This document shows positions 35,888 through 45,144 of a stretch of 64,000 bases of DNA, piece after piece. Origin of the DNA: Chitinispirillales bacterium ANBcel5 (GTDB taxonomy: Bacteria > Fibrobacterota > Chitinivibrionia > Chitinivibrionales > Chitinispirillaceae). Made by a program: the position numbers and the translations under genes. The first letter of the stretch is position 1; the number at the start of each line of letters is the position of its first letter. The stretch lies in NCBI GenBank assembly GCA_029688955.1, contig JARUKZ010000020.1, positions 1 through 64,000 on the forward strand, in the 5' to 3' direction. Under the pieces are notes generated by a model. The model was not told the DNA's origin. It saw only the letters and a list, made by a program, of their open reading frames with translations, and did not search any database.

Positions 35888-36725
35888 ATGCCATCAATTT
35901 TCAGTTACATCGATTACCGCGAGTTTTTAAGTGATTGGTTAAGTGAGAAGAAAGAGGAGAATTCTATATACTCCTACCGGTATCTTGCTGGTAAATTGGG
36001 AATAAAATCTCCTGGTCACCTCAACTTGATAGTAAAAGGACATATTAATCTTTCATTAAAGTACCTTCCCTCTTTTGCCAGAGTGATGAAGATGAGTAAG
36101 AGAGAGAGAGATTATTTTGAAACAATGGTGCTTTATTGTCATGCCAAAGGTGTGCAGGAGAAAAAAACGCCTTTTAGAAAAATTACAGTCATTTCAGGAA
36201 TTTCGGGTTCATCAATTAAAGGCAGCGCAGTATGAGTTTTTTGAGCACTGGTACTACACTGCTATAAGGGAATTGCTCGAAATAGTCCCTTTCAATGAAA
36301 AATACAAGGAATTTGGGAGCTTGCTTGAACCTTCTGTATCAGCTTCTGAAGTTTTTAAAGCTGTTAAGGTACTGGAAAAGTTAGGACTTATAGAAAAAAA
36401 CGAAAATGGGTACTGGGAGAAAACTGAAAGACTTTTAAGTACCGGTTATGAAGCACCGACCAAAGCAGTCGGAAGTTATATTTTAAAAACTCTCGATCTC
36501 GCCAAAAAAGCACTCGGCAGGGTTCCTCGGGAAGAACGAAATATCTCCTGGGCTACGTTCTCTATTTCGGAGGATAGCTTCAAAAAAATTCAGGATGAAA
36601 TAAGGTCATTTAGATTAAAAATTTTGCAACTAGCTTCCCAGGATCCAAATCCGGAGCGGGTGTATCACCTGGGAATTAATTTTTTTCCGTTTTCAAAAAG
36701 TAGAAAAGGTAAGGAACGGTTATGA
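35888..36725 (+). pseudogene. TIGR02147-family regulator interrupted by a frameshift
   Basis: The 5' frame (from 35888) begins FSYIDYREFLSDWLSEKK and YSYRYLAGKLGIKSPGHLNL, the HTH-like start of this Fibrobacter-type family, and continues to FETMVLYCHAKGVQEKK. At a run of seven A's (36161-36167) the family match moves to the other frame: LLEKLQSFQEF, QYEFFEHWYYTAIREL, LLSTGYEAPTKAVGSY, ERNISWATFSISEDSF and RVYHLGINFFPFSK. Removing one A gives a normal protein of about 278 residues. The downstream frame is intact and ends in an ATGA overlap with the lipoprotein gene. It could be a recent mutation, a sequencing error, or slippage-dependent expression. Confidence 0.8.
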
Positions 36726-37903
36726 GAAAAAGATCTTTTCTAATGTGGACCACGTTTTTAATTGCTTATGTAATCCTTACTGGTGGCTGCCAGCAGGTAA
36801 CCGGAATAGAAGGAGAGGGGATGGTGGCAGTTGCGTATTCAAACGGGACACCCGCTTCTGGTATAAAAGTTAGGGTTATCGATGCTAAAAACTGGCAAAA
36901 ACGTAGTGCAAACAGTGAAACTCCGGTGGTTTATGAAATCCGTACTGATGAAAATGGGTACTATAAGCATCCCAGACGGTTTTCGCATGGCTATAATCTG
37001 GAACTTAGCGGAGAAAATGAAGGGTTTTTCTGGCCTGATGCTCAGATTTCAGTGGACAAGGATGTAATACCAATAACGTTAAAGGAGTACAGCACTATTT
37101 CCGGAAAAATTACTAGTGAATATTACGGTGTAGATACTGTTATGCTCAGAGGTACAAGTTATAAAGCTGCTATTAACGATAAAGACTCTTTTGATTTGAA
37201 TTTTATTGCACCAGGTAATTACCAAATGTATTCTTCTGTAGTAAGTATTGATAGTTTAAGATATGTAACAGATATTGAAGTACAGCCAGGTGAAAATATT
37301 ACAGATCTTGAACTCAATGTAGTACCATATGTTTATTTCTACCGCTTCGGTAATTCGCAAAACACTCTTTTGTATTCACAGTCCGTGAACAATGAATGTT
37401 GGTTTACTTACTACGGAGGCATAGAATCTTGGGTGTATAATGTAGTAAATGATCATGCTATCGATGGTTTAGGGTATATGAAAACACGCTTTGGGTTTGG
37501 GGAAAGTAGTGATAGTCATCTGGGTATTGGTGCACGTTTTCTTGCTGAGTCGAATGTTGATCTATCAGAAGTGGATAGTTTGCTTCTAAGAATAAAGGGG
37601 GAGGGCGTGTTGCGGTTTAACATAGAGTCAAAGCTTATTGAAGAGGAACAGCAAACAGAAAGAGTATCTCACTACGGAGCTGCTATTGAGCTTACTTCTG
37701 AGTGGCAGGTAATTTCAATTCTTACTGATAATCTCAGTATTGAGGTCCATACTGATTATTCCTGGTACGAAGCTTCAAAAGACATAGAACAAATCACAAT
37801 CGAAGCGGAAAAAAGAGATAATCCAGAGTTTGATACTCTCACGTTTATGATTGATTACATCTCTTTGCATGGAGTTACTATGGAAGGGATCAGAGGATTT
37901 TAG
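36722..37903 (+). CDS. lipoprotein with carboxypeptidase-regulatory-like N-terminal domain
   Basis: A 393-residue predicted lipoprotein: hydrophobic signal, lipobox LTGGC (Cys22 or 23). Residues 35-120 resemble a carboxypeptidase-regulatory/Ig-like beta domain (GMVAVAYSNGTPASGIKVRVID, ending with YSTISGKIT). A second beta-rich half (about 215-390) has a jelly-roll or CBM-like look (DSLLLRIKGEGVLRFNIESK). Its start overlaps the stop of the TIGR02147 gene (ATGA), so the pair is coupled. This suggests that the regulator and the surface lipoprotein act together. Its 3' end overlaps the convergent gene by 14 bp. Confidence 0.72.
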   Translation: MRKRSFLMWTTFLIAYVILTGGCQQVTGIEGEGMVAVAYSNGTPASGIKVRVIDAKNWQKRSANSETPVVYEIRTDENGYYKHPRRFSHGYNLELSGENEGFFWPDAQISVDKDVIPITLKEYSTISGKITSEYYGVDTVMLRGTSYKAAINDKDSFDLNFIAPGNYQMYSSVVSIDSLRYVTDIEVQPGENITDLELNVVPYVYFYRFGNSQNTLLYSQSVNNECWFTYYGGIESWVYNVVNDHAIDGLGYMKTRFGFGESSDSHLGIGARFLAESNVDLSEVDSLLLRIKGEGVLRFNIESKLIEEEQQTERVSHYGAAIELTSEWQVISILTDNLSIEVHTDYSWYEASKDIEQITIEAEKRDNPEFDTLTFMIDYISLHGVTMEGIRGF

Positions 37904-39023
37904 AACTCGTAAACAGTGGTTGATCTATCTTCCTGCACTGGTTTATTGCATAGTTTCTTATCTGTTCCACCTGTCCTATGATTAGATCGTATTCATAGTC
38001 AACCACCGTGCTTTTGTCAAGTCTCATGTTGCGCCGTGGTGAGATATAGATCTCTGACTCCGGAGAACGGCCTGCTCTGGGGTTGCAATTGGTGCCAGAA
38101 GCAAATACTTCTGCATCTTTTATATACACCCCAAGTCCCCAACCACAATTATCGACTGCTGCTACCCACTGTTCTGGGTTTTGCCAAAAGAGTGCCTTTT
38201 CTGTGTCTGTGGTAGAAAATAGCTTTCCATCTTTGTTAGTTTCAGTTCTTCGGCAAGAATAGATATGGCCTAATTCTTTTATCAGACTTAAAGCGGGCAT
38301 CTCCTGCAGGTAAGATACCTCATTCCAAAGGTTATCAGTTCTTTTGATCGAAAAACGGTTTCTTATTTTTGCTGCGCTTTCTGATAGAGTAAACCAACTC
38401 TCCATAGTACACTGGGCTAATTCCCCTTTCATGTCCCATAAAAGCGGCTGAACCTTTATATAGATTTGGTCCTCTGTCGTTTTAAAGTTTAGCACTTTGG
38501 AGCGGTTGCCAGATGCATCCCCTGCCTGAACAGGATTCCACCCCCAGGGGGAGCAGTTGGTTGCCTGTCCTTTAGCTCTGCGATCAAGTGGTTCACCTGC
38601 AAAATAGGATTGTTGAATATAGCTACCGCTATGGCTTGTATTAACTAAATTGCGTCCTGTCCCGGACTCTCCAAGATAGGCTATGGCTCCTCCAGCCGTC
38701 AGGTCTACTTTTAAATGAAGTAATCCGTTATTAAGCTGGAGTTTATTTGGATTAACTGAGTTATGATGGTCTACAATTTGTATTCTTTTAATTAAGTTAT
38801 TATCCGGTTTTTTTTCATTACAACACTCCCAGTGTTCATACTGTTTTGCTAATTTATCCAAAGTACTCTCTTCGAGTGAAAAATTTGCTTCCGAACCAAA
38901 TGTTTGGATTAGCCATTTTATTATTTTGTTCACTGATTCGAACTCATCTACAGGTCTTTTTTTTAAGCGGCCAGCCGTGCATATTGCAACGTGATACAGA
39001 TGGTTGTTTCTGAATGTAGTCAT
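37890..39023 (-). CDS. hypothetical protein with galactose-mutarotase-like beta-sandwich pattern
   Basis: I cannot name this 377-residue protein. The first 100 residues are helical and charged. From about residue 95 it is strand-rich and reads LQLNNGLLHLKVDLTAGGAI, RNLVNTSHSGSYIQQSYFAG, PWGWNPVQAGDASG, later QEMPALSLIKELGHIYSC and GWGLGVYI. This is the sort of pattern seen in carbohydrate-active supersandwich folds of unknown activity. No signal peptide is visible, so a cytoplasmic location is likely if the start is right. It is convergent with the lipoprotein gene, overlapping its end by 14 bp. Confidence 0.6.
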   Translation of the reverse strand: MTTFRNNHLYHVAICTAGRLKKRPVDEFESVNKIIKWLIQTFGSEANFSLEESTLDKLAKQYEHWECCNEKKPDNNLIKRIQIVDHHNSVNPNKLQLNNGLLHLKVDLTAGGAIAYLGESGTGRNLVNTSHSGSYIQQSYFAGEPLDRRAKGQATNCSPWGWNPVQAGDASGNRSKVLNFKTTEDQIYIKVQPLLWDMKGELAQCTMESWFTLSESAAKIRNRFSIKRTDNLWNEVSYLQEMPALSLIKELGHIYSCRRTETNKDGKLFSTTDTEKALFWQNPEQWVAAVDNCGWGLGVYIKDAEVFASGTNCNPRAGRSPESEIYISPRRNMRLDKSTVVDYEYDLIIGQVEQIRNYAINQCRKIDQPLFTSSKIL

Positions 39024-39591
39024 CTTAAGCTCCCCCCCGAAAGCAGTTCATCCGGATATCTTTTTCCCGCGTGTATTCATAACTTCATTAATAAGCTTAA
39101 AAACAGCTCACGATCAAAAAATTATATATATGCATATTGGTCATATTCTGTATGTAGCAATCTTTTATGGTTTCAAATAGTCTGTGATGACGATTCTCGC
39201 TTTGGGGCCCTTGGATGCAGGGCCACTTATTGTTGTAACTGAATATCTAATCTTACAATAATATAGCCGATCGGCAACCGGTTTACATAGTTTTTTATCT
39301 AATTCACTGATAATTTCGTTTTAAAATTAAAACGGTTAAATCACGGGCCTGTAATCGTTAAAAAATCTATGTCCTCTTCTGGCACATTTAATCTGAGTGA
39401 AGAGCTATCTTTCCTAAAAAATTACTTTAGTATAGATTATACCAATAACATCTGACGCAAATCACTTCCTTAAACTATTTTCTATAGTTTTACTCTGATA
39501 ATGAAACGGTTTCTTTAAAATATGGTCATAACCGGCTCGTAGTGTAATTTAAGTCAGTAGAAGCACTTAAAGGCTGAGTCGTTTAGAACTA
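39024..39591. other. 568-bp intergenic region upstream of lysS
   Basis: AT-rich spacer between a divergent gene pair. It contains a short A/T dyad around 39318-39333 (CGTTTT/AAAACG) but no T-box element, tRNA, or confident coding frame. A short open frame at its left end overlaps the start of the leftward gene and does not look real. Confidence 0.4.
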
Positions 39592-41082
39592 ATGGAGAGA
39601 GATGTGACGACGCTTACAGAATTAAATGAACAGATGAAGGTTCGGGTAGAAAAAATTTCTCAGATTTCAAATACCGGCCAGCAGCCGTATGCAGAAAGGT
39701 ACGAAAGAACACATTCTTTGAGTGAGGCCCTTACACTTGCAGATGATACTGCTGGAGTACGTGTTGCCGGGCGTGTGGTATCGCTTCGTTATTTTGGAAA
39801 ACTGGCGTTTGGGCATTTATATGATATTAATGGGAAACTTCAGTTTGCGCTTCAGAAAAAAAAGCTTGGAGAACTTTTTGCCCAATTCAAGGAACTGGTA
39901 GATATTGGTGATTTTATCGGTATTGAAGGGCAGATGATGACCACCAAAACCGGAGAAAAAACCATCGATGTTCACGGTTTTACATTTCTGTCTAAAGCAT
40001 TACGCCCTCTTCCAGAAAAATTTCACGGACTGACAGATCCCGAACTGCGCCTTAGAAGACGGTATCTGGATCTTGTAATGAACGAAGAGTCACGAGAGCG
40101 CTTTAAGAAACGTACGCATATAATTCGCACTATACGTACATTTCTGGATGAAAATGAGTTTTTTGAAATCGATACTCCGGTTCTGACGAACAAAGCAAGC
40201 GGTGCTTTGGCTCGTCCTTTTATTACGCACAACAACGCACTTGATATTGATGTATACCTCCGTATCGCACCCGAGACCTACCTAAAGCGCGCTATTGCCG
40301 GTGGATTCGATCGGGTCTATGAATTTGCCCGTTCTTTTCGCAATGAGGGGGTTGATGCCTCACATCTGCCCGACTTTACGCTTTTAGAGTATTACTGTGC
40401 TTACTGGAATTATGTAGATAACATGAACTTCACAGAAAAACTTATAAAACATCTACTCAACTCTGTTATGGGCACACTGGAGATCACTTACGAAGACAGG
40501 CAGATATCTTTTGACGGTACATGGCCAAGAGTTTCATTTAGGGATCTTATCCTAAATGACTGTGGTATAGATATCGACCAGTTTGCTACTAAAGAAGATC
40601 TTCACCAGGAAATAGAGCGCCAGGGGATAACGCTTGAAACAGATGTTGATATATCCAAAGCCGGAAGAGGTACCCTTATCGACCTCTTATACAAAAAAGT
40701 TTCCCGGCCCAAGCTGATTAATCCGGTTTTTATTACCCATCACCCGCTTGATCTTTCCCCTCTTGCGAGAAAAAGTGATGCAAACCCTTCAGTGGTGGAC
40801 AGATTTCAACTGGTTGTTAATGGTTGGGAAGTAGTAAATGCCTATTCTGAGCTGGTGGATCCACTCGATCAGGCTCAAAGGTTTAAACAGCAAGCAGAGG
40901 CAAGGGCCCATGGTGATACAGAAACTATGGATGTGGATAATGATTTTCTCACGTGTATGGAGTATGGAATGCCTCCTATAAGCGGTTGGGGAATGGGTAT
41001 CGACAGGATTATTGCACTCTTAACTAATACTACAAACCTGAGAGATGTGATACTCTTTCCATTGCTCAGGCCAGAGGTCTAA
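39592..41082 (+). CDS. lysS: lysyl-tRNA synthetase, class II
   Basis: Charges tRNA-Lys. The 496-residue protein has the N-terminal OB-fold anticodon domain (VAGRVVSLRYFGKLAFGHL) and class II core: motif 1 region RTHIIRTIRTFLDENEFFE, motif 2 FRNEGVDASHLPDFTLLEYY, and motif 3 GWGMGIDRIIALL near the C-terminus. The signature FITHHPLDLSPLARK and NGWEVVNAYSELVDP are specific to LysS. It is the first gene of a rightward series and is followed by lolC after 43 bp. Confidence 0.97.
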   Translation: MERDVTTLTELNEQMKVRVEKISQISNTGQQPYAERYERTHSLSEALTLADDTAGVRVAGRVVSLRYFGKLAFGHLYDINGKLQFALQKKKLGELFAQFKELVDIGDFIGIEGQMMTTKTGEKTIDVHGFTFLSKALRPLPEKFHGLTDPELRLRRRYLDLVMNEESRERFKKRTHIIRTIRTFLDENEFFEIDTPVLTNKASGALARPFITHNNALDIDVYLRIAPETYLKRAIAGGFDRVYEFARSFRNEGVDASHLPDFTLLEYYCAYWNYVDNMNFTEKLIKHLLNSVMGTLEITYEDRQISFDGTWPRVSFRDLILNDCGIDIDQFATKEDLHQEIERQGITLETDVDISKAGRGTLIDLLYKKVSRPKLINPVFITHHPLDLSPLARKSDANPSVVDRFQLVVNGWEVVNAYSELVDPLDQAQRFKQQAEARAHGDTETMDVDNDFLTCMEYGMPPISGWGMGIDRIIALLTNTTNLRDVILFPLLRPEV

Positions 41083-41125
41083 ATTTAACGTAGTTATGCT
41101 AGGGCCTTATTAAAGGAAAAAAAGC

Positions 41126-42367
41126 GTGGGAAAAATGGAATTGTTTGTTGCTCTTCGATACCTGCGGGGCAAGAGAAAAATTGGTTTTATATCCTGGATT
41201 ACCTACATTTCGGCAATCGGTGTTTGTCTTGGATGTTTTGTATTGGTGGTAGCACTTTCTATTGCTAATGGTTTTGAAAAAGAGGTACGGGATAGAATCG
41301 TAGGTACTCTTGCTCACGCCAAAGTACTTAAGCACAACTCTCAGCCTATTACTGAATATCAAACTCTCAGGGACTATGTTCTTGATCATCCACAGGTAAT
41401 CGGTGCCTCACCCTTCATTAGTGGTAAAGGTGGAATTGAACATGAGCAGGTCCAGGATGGAATAATGTTTACAGGGGTTGATCCTGAGCTTGAGCACACG
41501 GTGACAGAGATTTCTCAATCGATAAAAAGGGGACAATTTTTTCTGGATACCCTAAAATCGAGGCGCGGCAGGGACTTTCCGGGTGTGGTTCTGGGGACAG
41601 GGCTGGCAAATAGGCTTGGAGTGGATGAAGGCTCCGAAGTGGTGCTAATGAGTCTGGCTACAGAAGAGGGAGAATTAGATCCGGTTCCCAAAATGGGACG
41701 TTTTACCGTTAGTGGAGTTTTTCAGACGGGAATGCATGAATATGATGCAAACTTTGTGTATGTATCGATCGCTTCGGCTCAGAATCTTTTGAATATGGAG
41801 GGGGTTGAAGGGATACAGATAAAAACCACCAACCTTTTCAGAGCCGACAGGATTTCAGCTAATGTGCGCGACTATCTTGGGGGCTATCCTTATAGTGTTG
41901 TGGACTGGCAGACTCAGAACAGGTCGCTTTTTGAGTGGATGAAACTTGAACGTTTGGTCATATTCATTGTGATATCGCTTATAATGGTGGTTGCGGCTTT
42001 TAACATTATCTCTTCACTGATAATGATGATTCTGGAAAAACGCAAAGAAATAGGCATCCTCATGGGTATGGGAGCTACATCGGGCTCGATCATGAAAGTG
42101 TTTATGTTAAATGGAGTTGTAGTAGGGTTTATTGGCTCTACCCTGGGAGTACTTATGGGGTTGGGGCTTTGTTTGATTCAGTACCATTATCAGGTAATTC
42201 CGTTACCGGGTGATATATACTTTATAAGTAAACTTCCGGTATTGATTAGTAGTTTTGATGTGATAGCAATTTATATTTCTGCAAATGTTATCTGCTGGCT
42301 TGCTACTCTCTATCCTGCATGGAAAGCATCAACAATGCTTCCTGCCGAATCAATACGGTATGAGTAA
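41126..42367 (+). CDS. lolC: lipoprotein-releasing ABC transporter permease, LolC/LolE type
   Basis: Inner-membrane subunit of the LolCDE complex, which extracts lipoproteins for transfer to LolA. The 413 residues show the MacB/FtsX layout: TM1 near 20-45 (SWITYISAIGVCLGCFVLVV), a large periplasmic MacB-like domain (about 50-265), then three C-terminal TM helices with LIMVVAAFNIISSLIMMILE and KRKEIGILMGMGAT. GTG at 41126 has an AAAGGA site; ATG at 41135 is an alternative. It is extremely similar to the gene at 43126 and separated from it by lolD. Which copy is C or E is arbitrary. Confidence 0.9.
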   Translation: MGKMELFVALRYLRGKRKIGFISWITYISAIGVCLGCFVLVVALSIANGFEKEVRDRIVGTLAHAKVLKHNSQPITEYQTLRDYVLDHPQVIGASPFISGKGGIEHEQVQDGIMFTGVDPELEHTVTEISQSIKRGQFFLDTLKSRRGRDFPGVVLGTGLANRLGVDEGSEVVLMSLATEEGELDPVPKMGRFTVSGVFQTGMHEYDANFVYVSIASAQNLLNMEGVEGIQIKTTNLFRADRISANVRDYLGGYPYSVVDWQTQNRSLFEWMKLERLVIFIVISLIMVVAAFNIISSLIMMILEKRKEIGILMGMGATSGSIMKVFMLNGVVVGFIGSTLGVLMGLGLCLIQYHYQVIPLPGDIYFISKLPVLISSFDVIAIYISANVICWLATLYPAWKASTMLPAESIRYE

Positions 42368-42421
42368 GAAGGGGTGGGTTTAAATGAAGTTAAAAAATGA
42401 TATAAATCAGGGGGCAGCTTA

Positions 42422-43132
42422 ATGCCTGAGGTTATGGTTAAAGTAACAAATGTGAGAAAGAAATTTAGTGATGATGCCGGGGAGTTTGATGTACTCAAAA
42501 ACGTCTCCTTCTCTATAAAACGGGGGGAGATGGTGTCGCTGGTTGGGATCTCTGGCGCCGGCAAAACAACTCTGCTTCAGATCCTTGGGGGACTGGACAG
42601 AGCTACAGAAGGAACAGTTTGTGTTGGAGGTAAAGTCCTTGGCGAACTCTCAGGAAAAGAGCTGGCCTTATTTAGAAATCGTCAAATTGGTTTTGTTTTT
42701 CAGTTTCATCATTTATTACCTGATTTCACCGCTGCAGAGAATTTATTTATCCCCGGGCTTATTAGTGGGAATGGAAAAAAAGAGTGTATGAAAAGGGCTG
42801 ATGAGCTTTTGGATGCCTTTGGGCTTGGGCATAGGAAGGGGCACTACCCTGCAGAGCTTAGTGGTGGGGAACGTCAGAGGGTAGCGCTTGCAAGAGCTAT
42901 GTTTAACAAACCGGCACTTGTACTTGCAGATGAGCCGACCGGGAATCTGGATCGCGCCAATGGCGAGTTGCTGCTTGAGCTGTTTGAAAAAGCGAACAAA
43001 GAGTTTGAACAGACATTTTTGATCGCAACTCATAACAATCGTCTCAGCCAGGGGTTGGATAGAGTACTGTATTTGGATGATGGAAATATTAAAGGCACCG
43101 ATAAGGCGATTACTGCAACCGATGAATGGTAA
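42422..43132 (+). CDS. lolD: lipoprotein-releasing ABC transporter ATPase LolD
   Basis: ATPase of the LolCDE complex. The 236-residue cassette has Walker A GISGAGKTTLL, Q-loop VFQFHHLLPDFTAAEN (the FHHLLPEF-type loop typical of LolD), signature LSGGERQRVALARAM, Walker B LVLADEPTGNLD, and the switch ATHN. It lies between the two permease genes and overlaps lolE by 7 bp. Confidence 0.95.
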   Translation: MPEVMVKVTNVRKKFSDDAGEFDVLKNVSFSIKRGEMVSLVGISGAGKTTLLQILGGLDRATEGTVCVGGKVLGELSGKELALFRNRQIGFVFQFHHLLPDFTAAENLFIPGLISGNGKKECMKRADELLDAFGLGHRKGHYPAELSGGERQRVALARAMFNKPALVLADEPTGNLDRANGELLLELFEKANKEFEQTFLIATHNNRLSQGLDRVLYLDDGNIKGTDKAITATDEW

Positions 43133-44388
43133 AAAAGGTAGAGAACGTGGGTAAAATTGAGTGGTTTATTGCTCTGAGATATTTAAGGGGAAAGCGTAAA
43201 TTAGGCTTTATCTCCTGGATAACCTATATCTCTGCTGCAGGTGTTTGTGTTGGCAGCTTTGTGCTGGTGGTAGCGCTGTCTATTGCTAATGGTTTTGAAA
43301 AAGAGGTCCGTGAGCGAATCGTGGGCACTTTAGCTCATGGAAAAGTATTGCAGTATCATTCACGTCCAATTACCGGGTATGAAGGTCTTCTTACCCGCAT
43401 TTCGCAACATCCGGATGTTATTGGTGTATCACCTTATATAAGTGGAAAAGGGGCTGTTGAACACAGAGAGCTTCAGAACGGGGTAAAGTTTACGGGGGTT
43501 GATCCTGAGTACGAGCATGAAGTTACAGAAATCTCCCGTTCTTTGTTATATGGCTCCTTTCACCTTGATTCAGTAAAATCAAAACGAGAGCGCTCCTTTC
43601 CCGGCATAGTGATTGGTTCTGTACTAGCAGAAGAACTCAAGGCACAGGTCGGTTCAGAAATCGTTCTTATGAGCCTTGCCACAGTCGAAGGGGAAAGTGA
43701 TCCCGTTCCTAAAATGGGACGTTTCACCGTTTCGGGGATATTTGAAACCGGAATGTATGATTACGACAAACTTTTTGTGTATATCTCTATCCCTTCAGCC
43801 CAGATGTTATTAAACATGGATGGTGTGGAGGGAGTACAGATTAAGACCACCGATCTTTTCAAAGCTAATGAAATCTCTTTGGATTTACGTGATTATCTGG
43901 GAGGATACCCGTTTAGGGTCGTTGACTGGCAAACTCAAAATCGTTCTCTTTTTGAATGGATGAGGCTTCAGCAGCACTTGATTTTAATTATTGTCTCTCT
44001 TATAATGGTCGTTGCGGTGTTCAATATTATTTCCACCCTGATAATGATGATTTTGGAAAAGCGACGTGAGATAGGGATTCTTATGGGAATGGGATCAACG
44101 TCTGGATCGATCATGAAAATTTTTATGGTCAACGGGGTGGTAATAGGGTTTATTGGCTCGACATTAGGAATGATTTTAGGTCTTGGGTTGTGTTTTATAC
44201 AGAGTCGTTATCAATTTATTCCGTTACCCGGAGATGTGTACTTCATAAATACTCTGCCGGTGTTAGTGAAGGGTTTTGATGTACTGGTGATCTTTTTATC
44301 TGCTAATATTATCTGTTGGCTTGCTACCTTGTACCCTGCCTGGAAAGCCTCAGCAGTGCTTCCTGCTGAATCGATGAGATACGATTAG
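43126..44388 (+). CDS. lolE: lipoprotein-releasing ABC transporter permease, second LolC/LolE copy
   Basis: A 420-residue paralogue of the permease at 41126, with the same topology and long identical blocks: LSIANGFEKEVR, RIVGTLAH, VDWQTQNRSLFEWM, IGILMGMG and IICWLATLYPAWKAS. Differences concentrate in the periplasmic domain. Start ATG overlaps the lolD stop. The close similarity, with lolD between the copies, points to a local duplication giving a C-D-E heterodimer rather than an ancient LolC/LolE split. A hairpin directly follows the stop. Confidence 0.92.
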   Translation: MVKKVENVGKIEWFIALRYLRGKRKLGFISWITYISAAGVCVGSFVLVVALSIANGFEKEVRERIVGTLAHGKVLQYHSRPITGYEGLLTRISQHPDVIGVSPYISGKGAVEHRELQNGVKFTGVDPEYEHEVTEISRSLLYGSFHLDSVKSKRERSFPGIVIGSVLAEELKAQVGSEIVLMSLATVEGESDPVPKMGRFTVSGIFETGMYDYDKLFVYISIPSAQMLLNMDGVEGVQIKTTDLFKANEISLDLRDYLGGYPFRVVDWQTQNRSLFEWMRLQQHLILIIVSLIMVVAVFNIISTLIMMILEKRREIGILMGMGSTSGSIMKIFMVNGVVIGFIGSTLGMILGLGLCFIQSRYQFIPLPGDVYFINTLPVLVKGFDVLVIFLSANIICWLATLYPAWKASAVLPAESMRYD

Positions 44389-44423
44389 TGTCACGAGTAA
44401 TAACTTGTGACACGGTGCTTTTT
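44388..44423 (+). terminator. hairpin terminator after lolE
   Basis: GTGTCACGAGT (44388-44398) pairs with ACTTGTGACAC (44403-44413), 11 bp with one G-U, four-base loop AATA. GGTGC and a T5 run (44419-44423) follow. It starts within the lolE stop codon. Confidence 0.7.
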
Positions 44424-44643
44424 GTTCCAAAATTTTTGAAAAATTCGCTTTAGCTGCGGTTTTTGGAGAATTTTCTTGATTAAAATCAGGTGGTGGTTAA
44501 GGGTTTAAGTTTGAACTCCTTGGGCAAATAGCGCAAATGGATTAGCGCAGATGCTCTAAATGTTTCCTCTTCATCGATGCATTTAGTAGATTTATAGGGT
44601 TAAGGTGTAATATGGTCGCCCATTTATTTAAGGATGGTGCTTA

Positions 44644-45144
44644 ATGAAACTTTGTGATGAGTGCGGAATAAACCCGGCAAACATTCATCTTACGCAGATA
44701 GTAAACAGTGAAACACATGTGTATCATCTTTGTGATGAGTGTGCAAGTGATAAGGGTATATCGATAACCTTAGATAACGATGAGGATATGGTAATGGCTG
44801 AGCAAAAAAGCAACTCCTCTCCGGTAGAGAAGAAAATGGAAGAGGAGAAAGTGTGCCAGGGTTGTAATCTTAAGCTTTCTGATTTCAGGGCTAAGGGATG
44901 GCTTGGTTGTTCAACTTGCTATGGATCTTTTGAAAAAGAGATAAATGAACTATTGGTTCAGGTGCATGGTTCATCTCTTCATCGTGGGAAAAAATATGCA
45001 GGATCAACTACTCAGGGTAAGCGGGTGCATGATCTTGAACATTTACGAAGTCAGCTTGATTTAGCTATACGCAATGAAGAGTTTGAACAGGCTGCGGCTA
45101 TCAGGGATGCGATACATAGTATCAAGCAGATGGGAGTTAAATGA
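44644..45144 (+). CDS. mcsA: McsA-like zinc-finger/UVR activator of McsB
   Basis: A 166-residue adaptor that activates the McsB arginine kinase. Four CxxC pairs are present: CDECG and CDECA in the N-terminal half, then CQGCN and CSTCY. The C-terminal UVR motif is LDLAIRNEEFEQAAAIRDAI. A central acidic linker separates the first zinc pair from the second. It overlaps mcsB (ATGA) and is followed by clpC, the usual order, although no ctsR repressor gene precedes it. A 255-bp gap to lolE, with a hairpin, implies its own promoter. Confidence 0.92.
   Translation: MKLCDECGINPANIHLTQIVNSETHVYHLCDECASDKGISITLDNDEDMVMAEQKSNSSPVEKKMEEEKVCQGCNLKLSDFRAKGWLGCSTCYGSFEKEINELLVQVHGSSLHRGKKYAGSTTQGKRVHDLEHLRSQLDLAIRNEEFEQAAAIRDAIHSIKQMGVK

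Noticed and set aside
44522-44540. possible CtsR operator upstream of mcsA (GCAAAT direct repeat)
   Set aside because: The repeat period is 9 rather than 10, and the second half does not match GGTCAAA. No ctsR gene is nearby.
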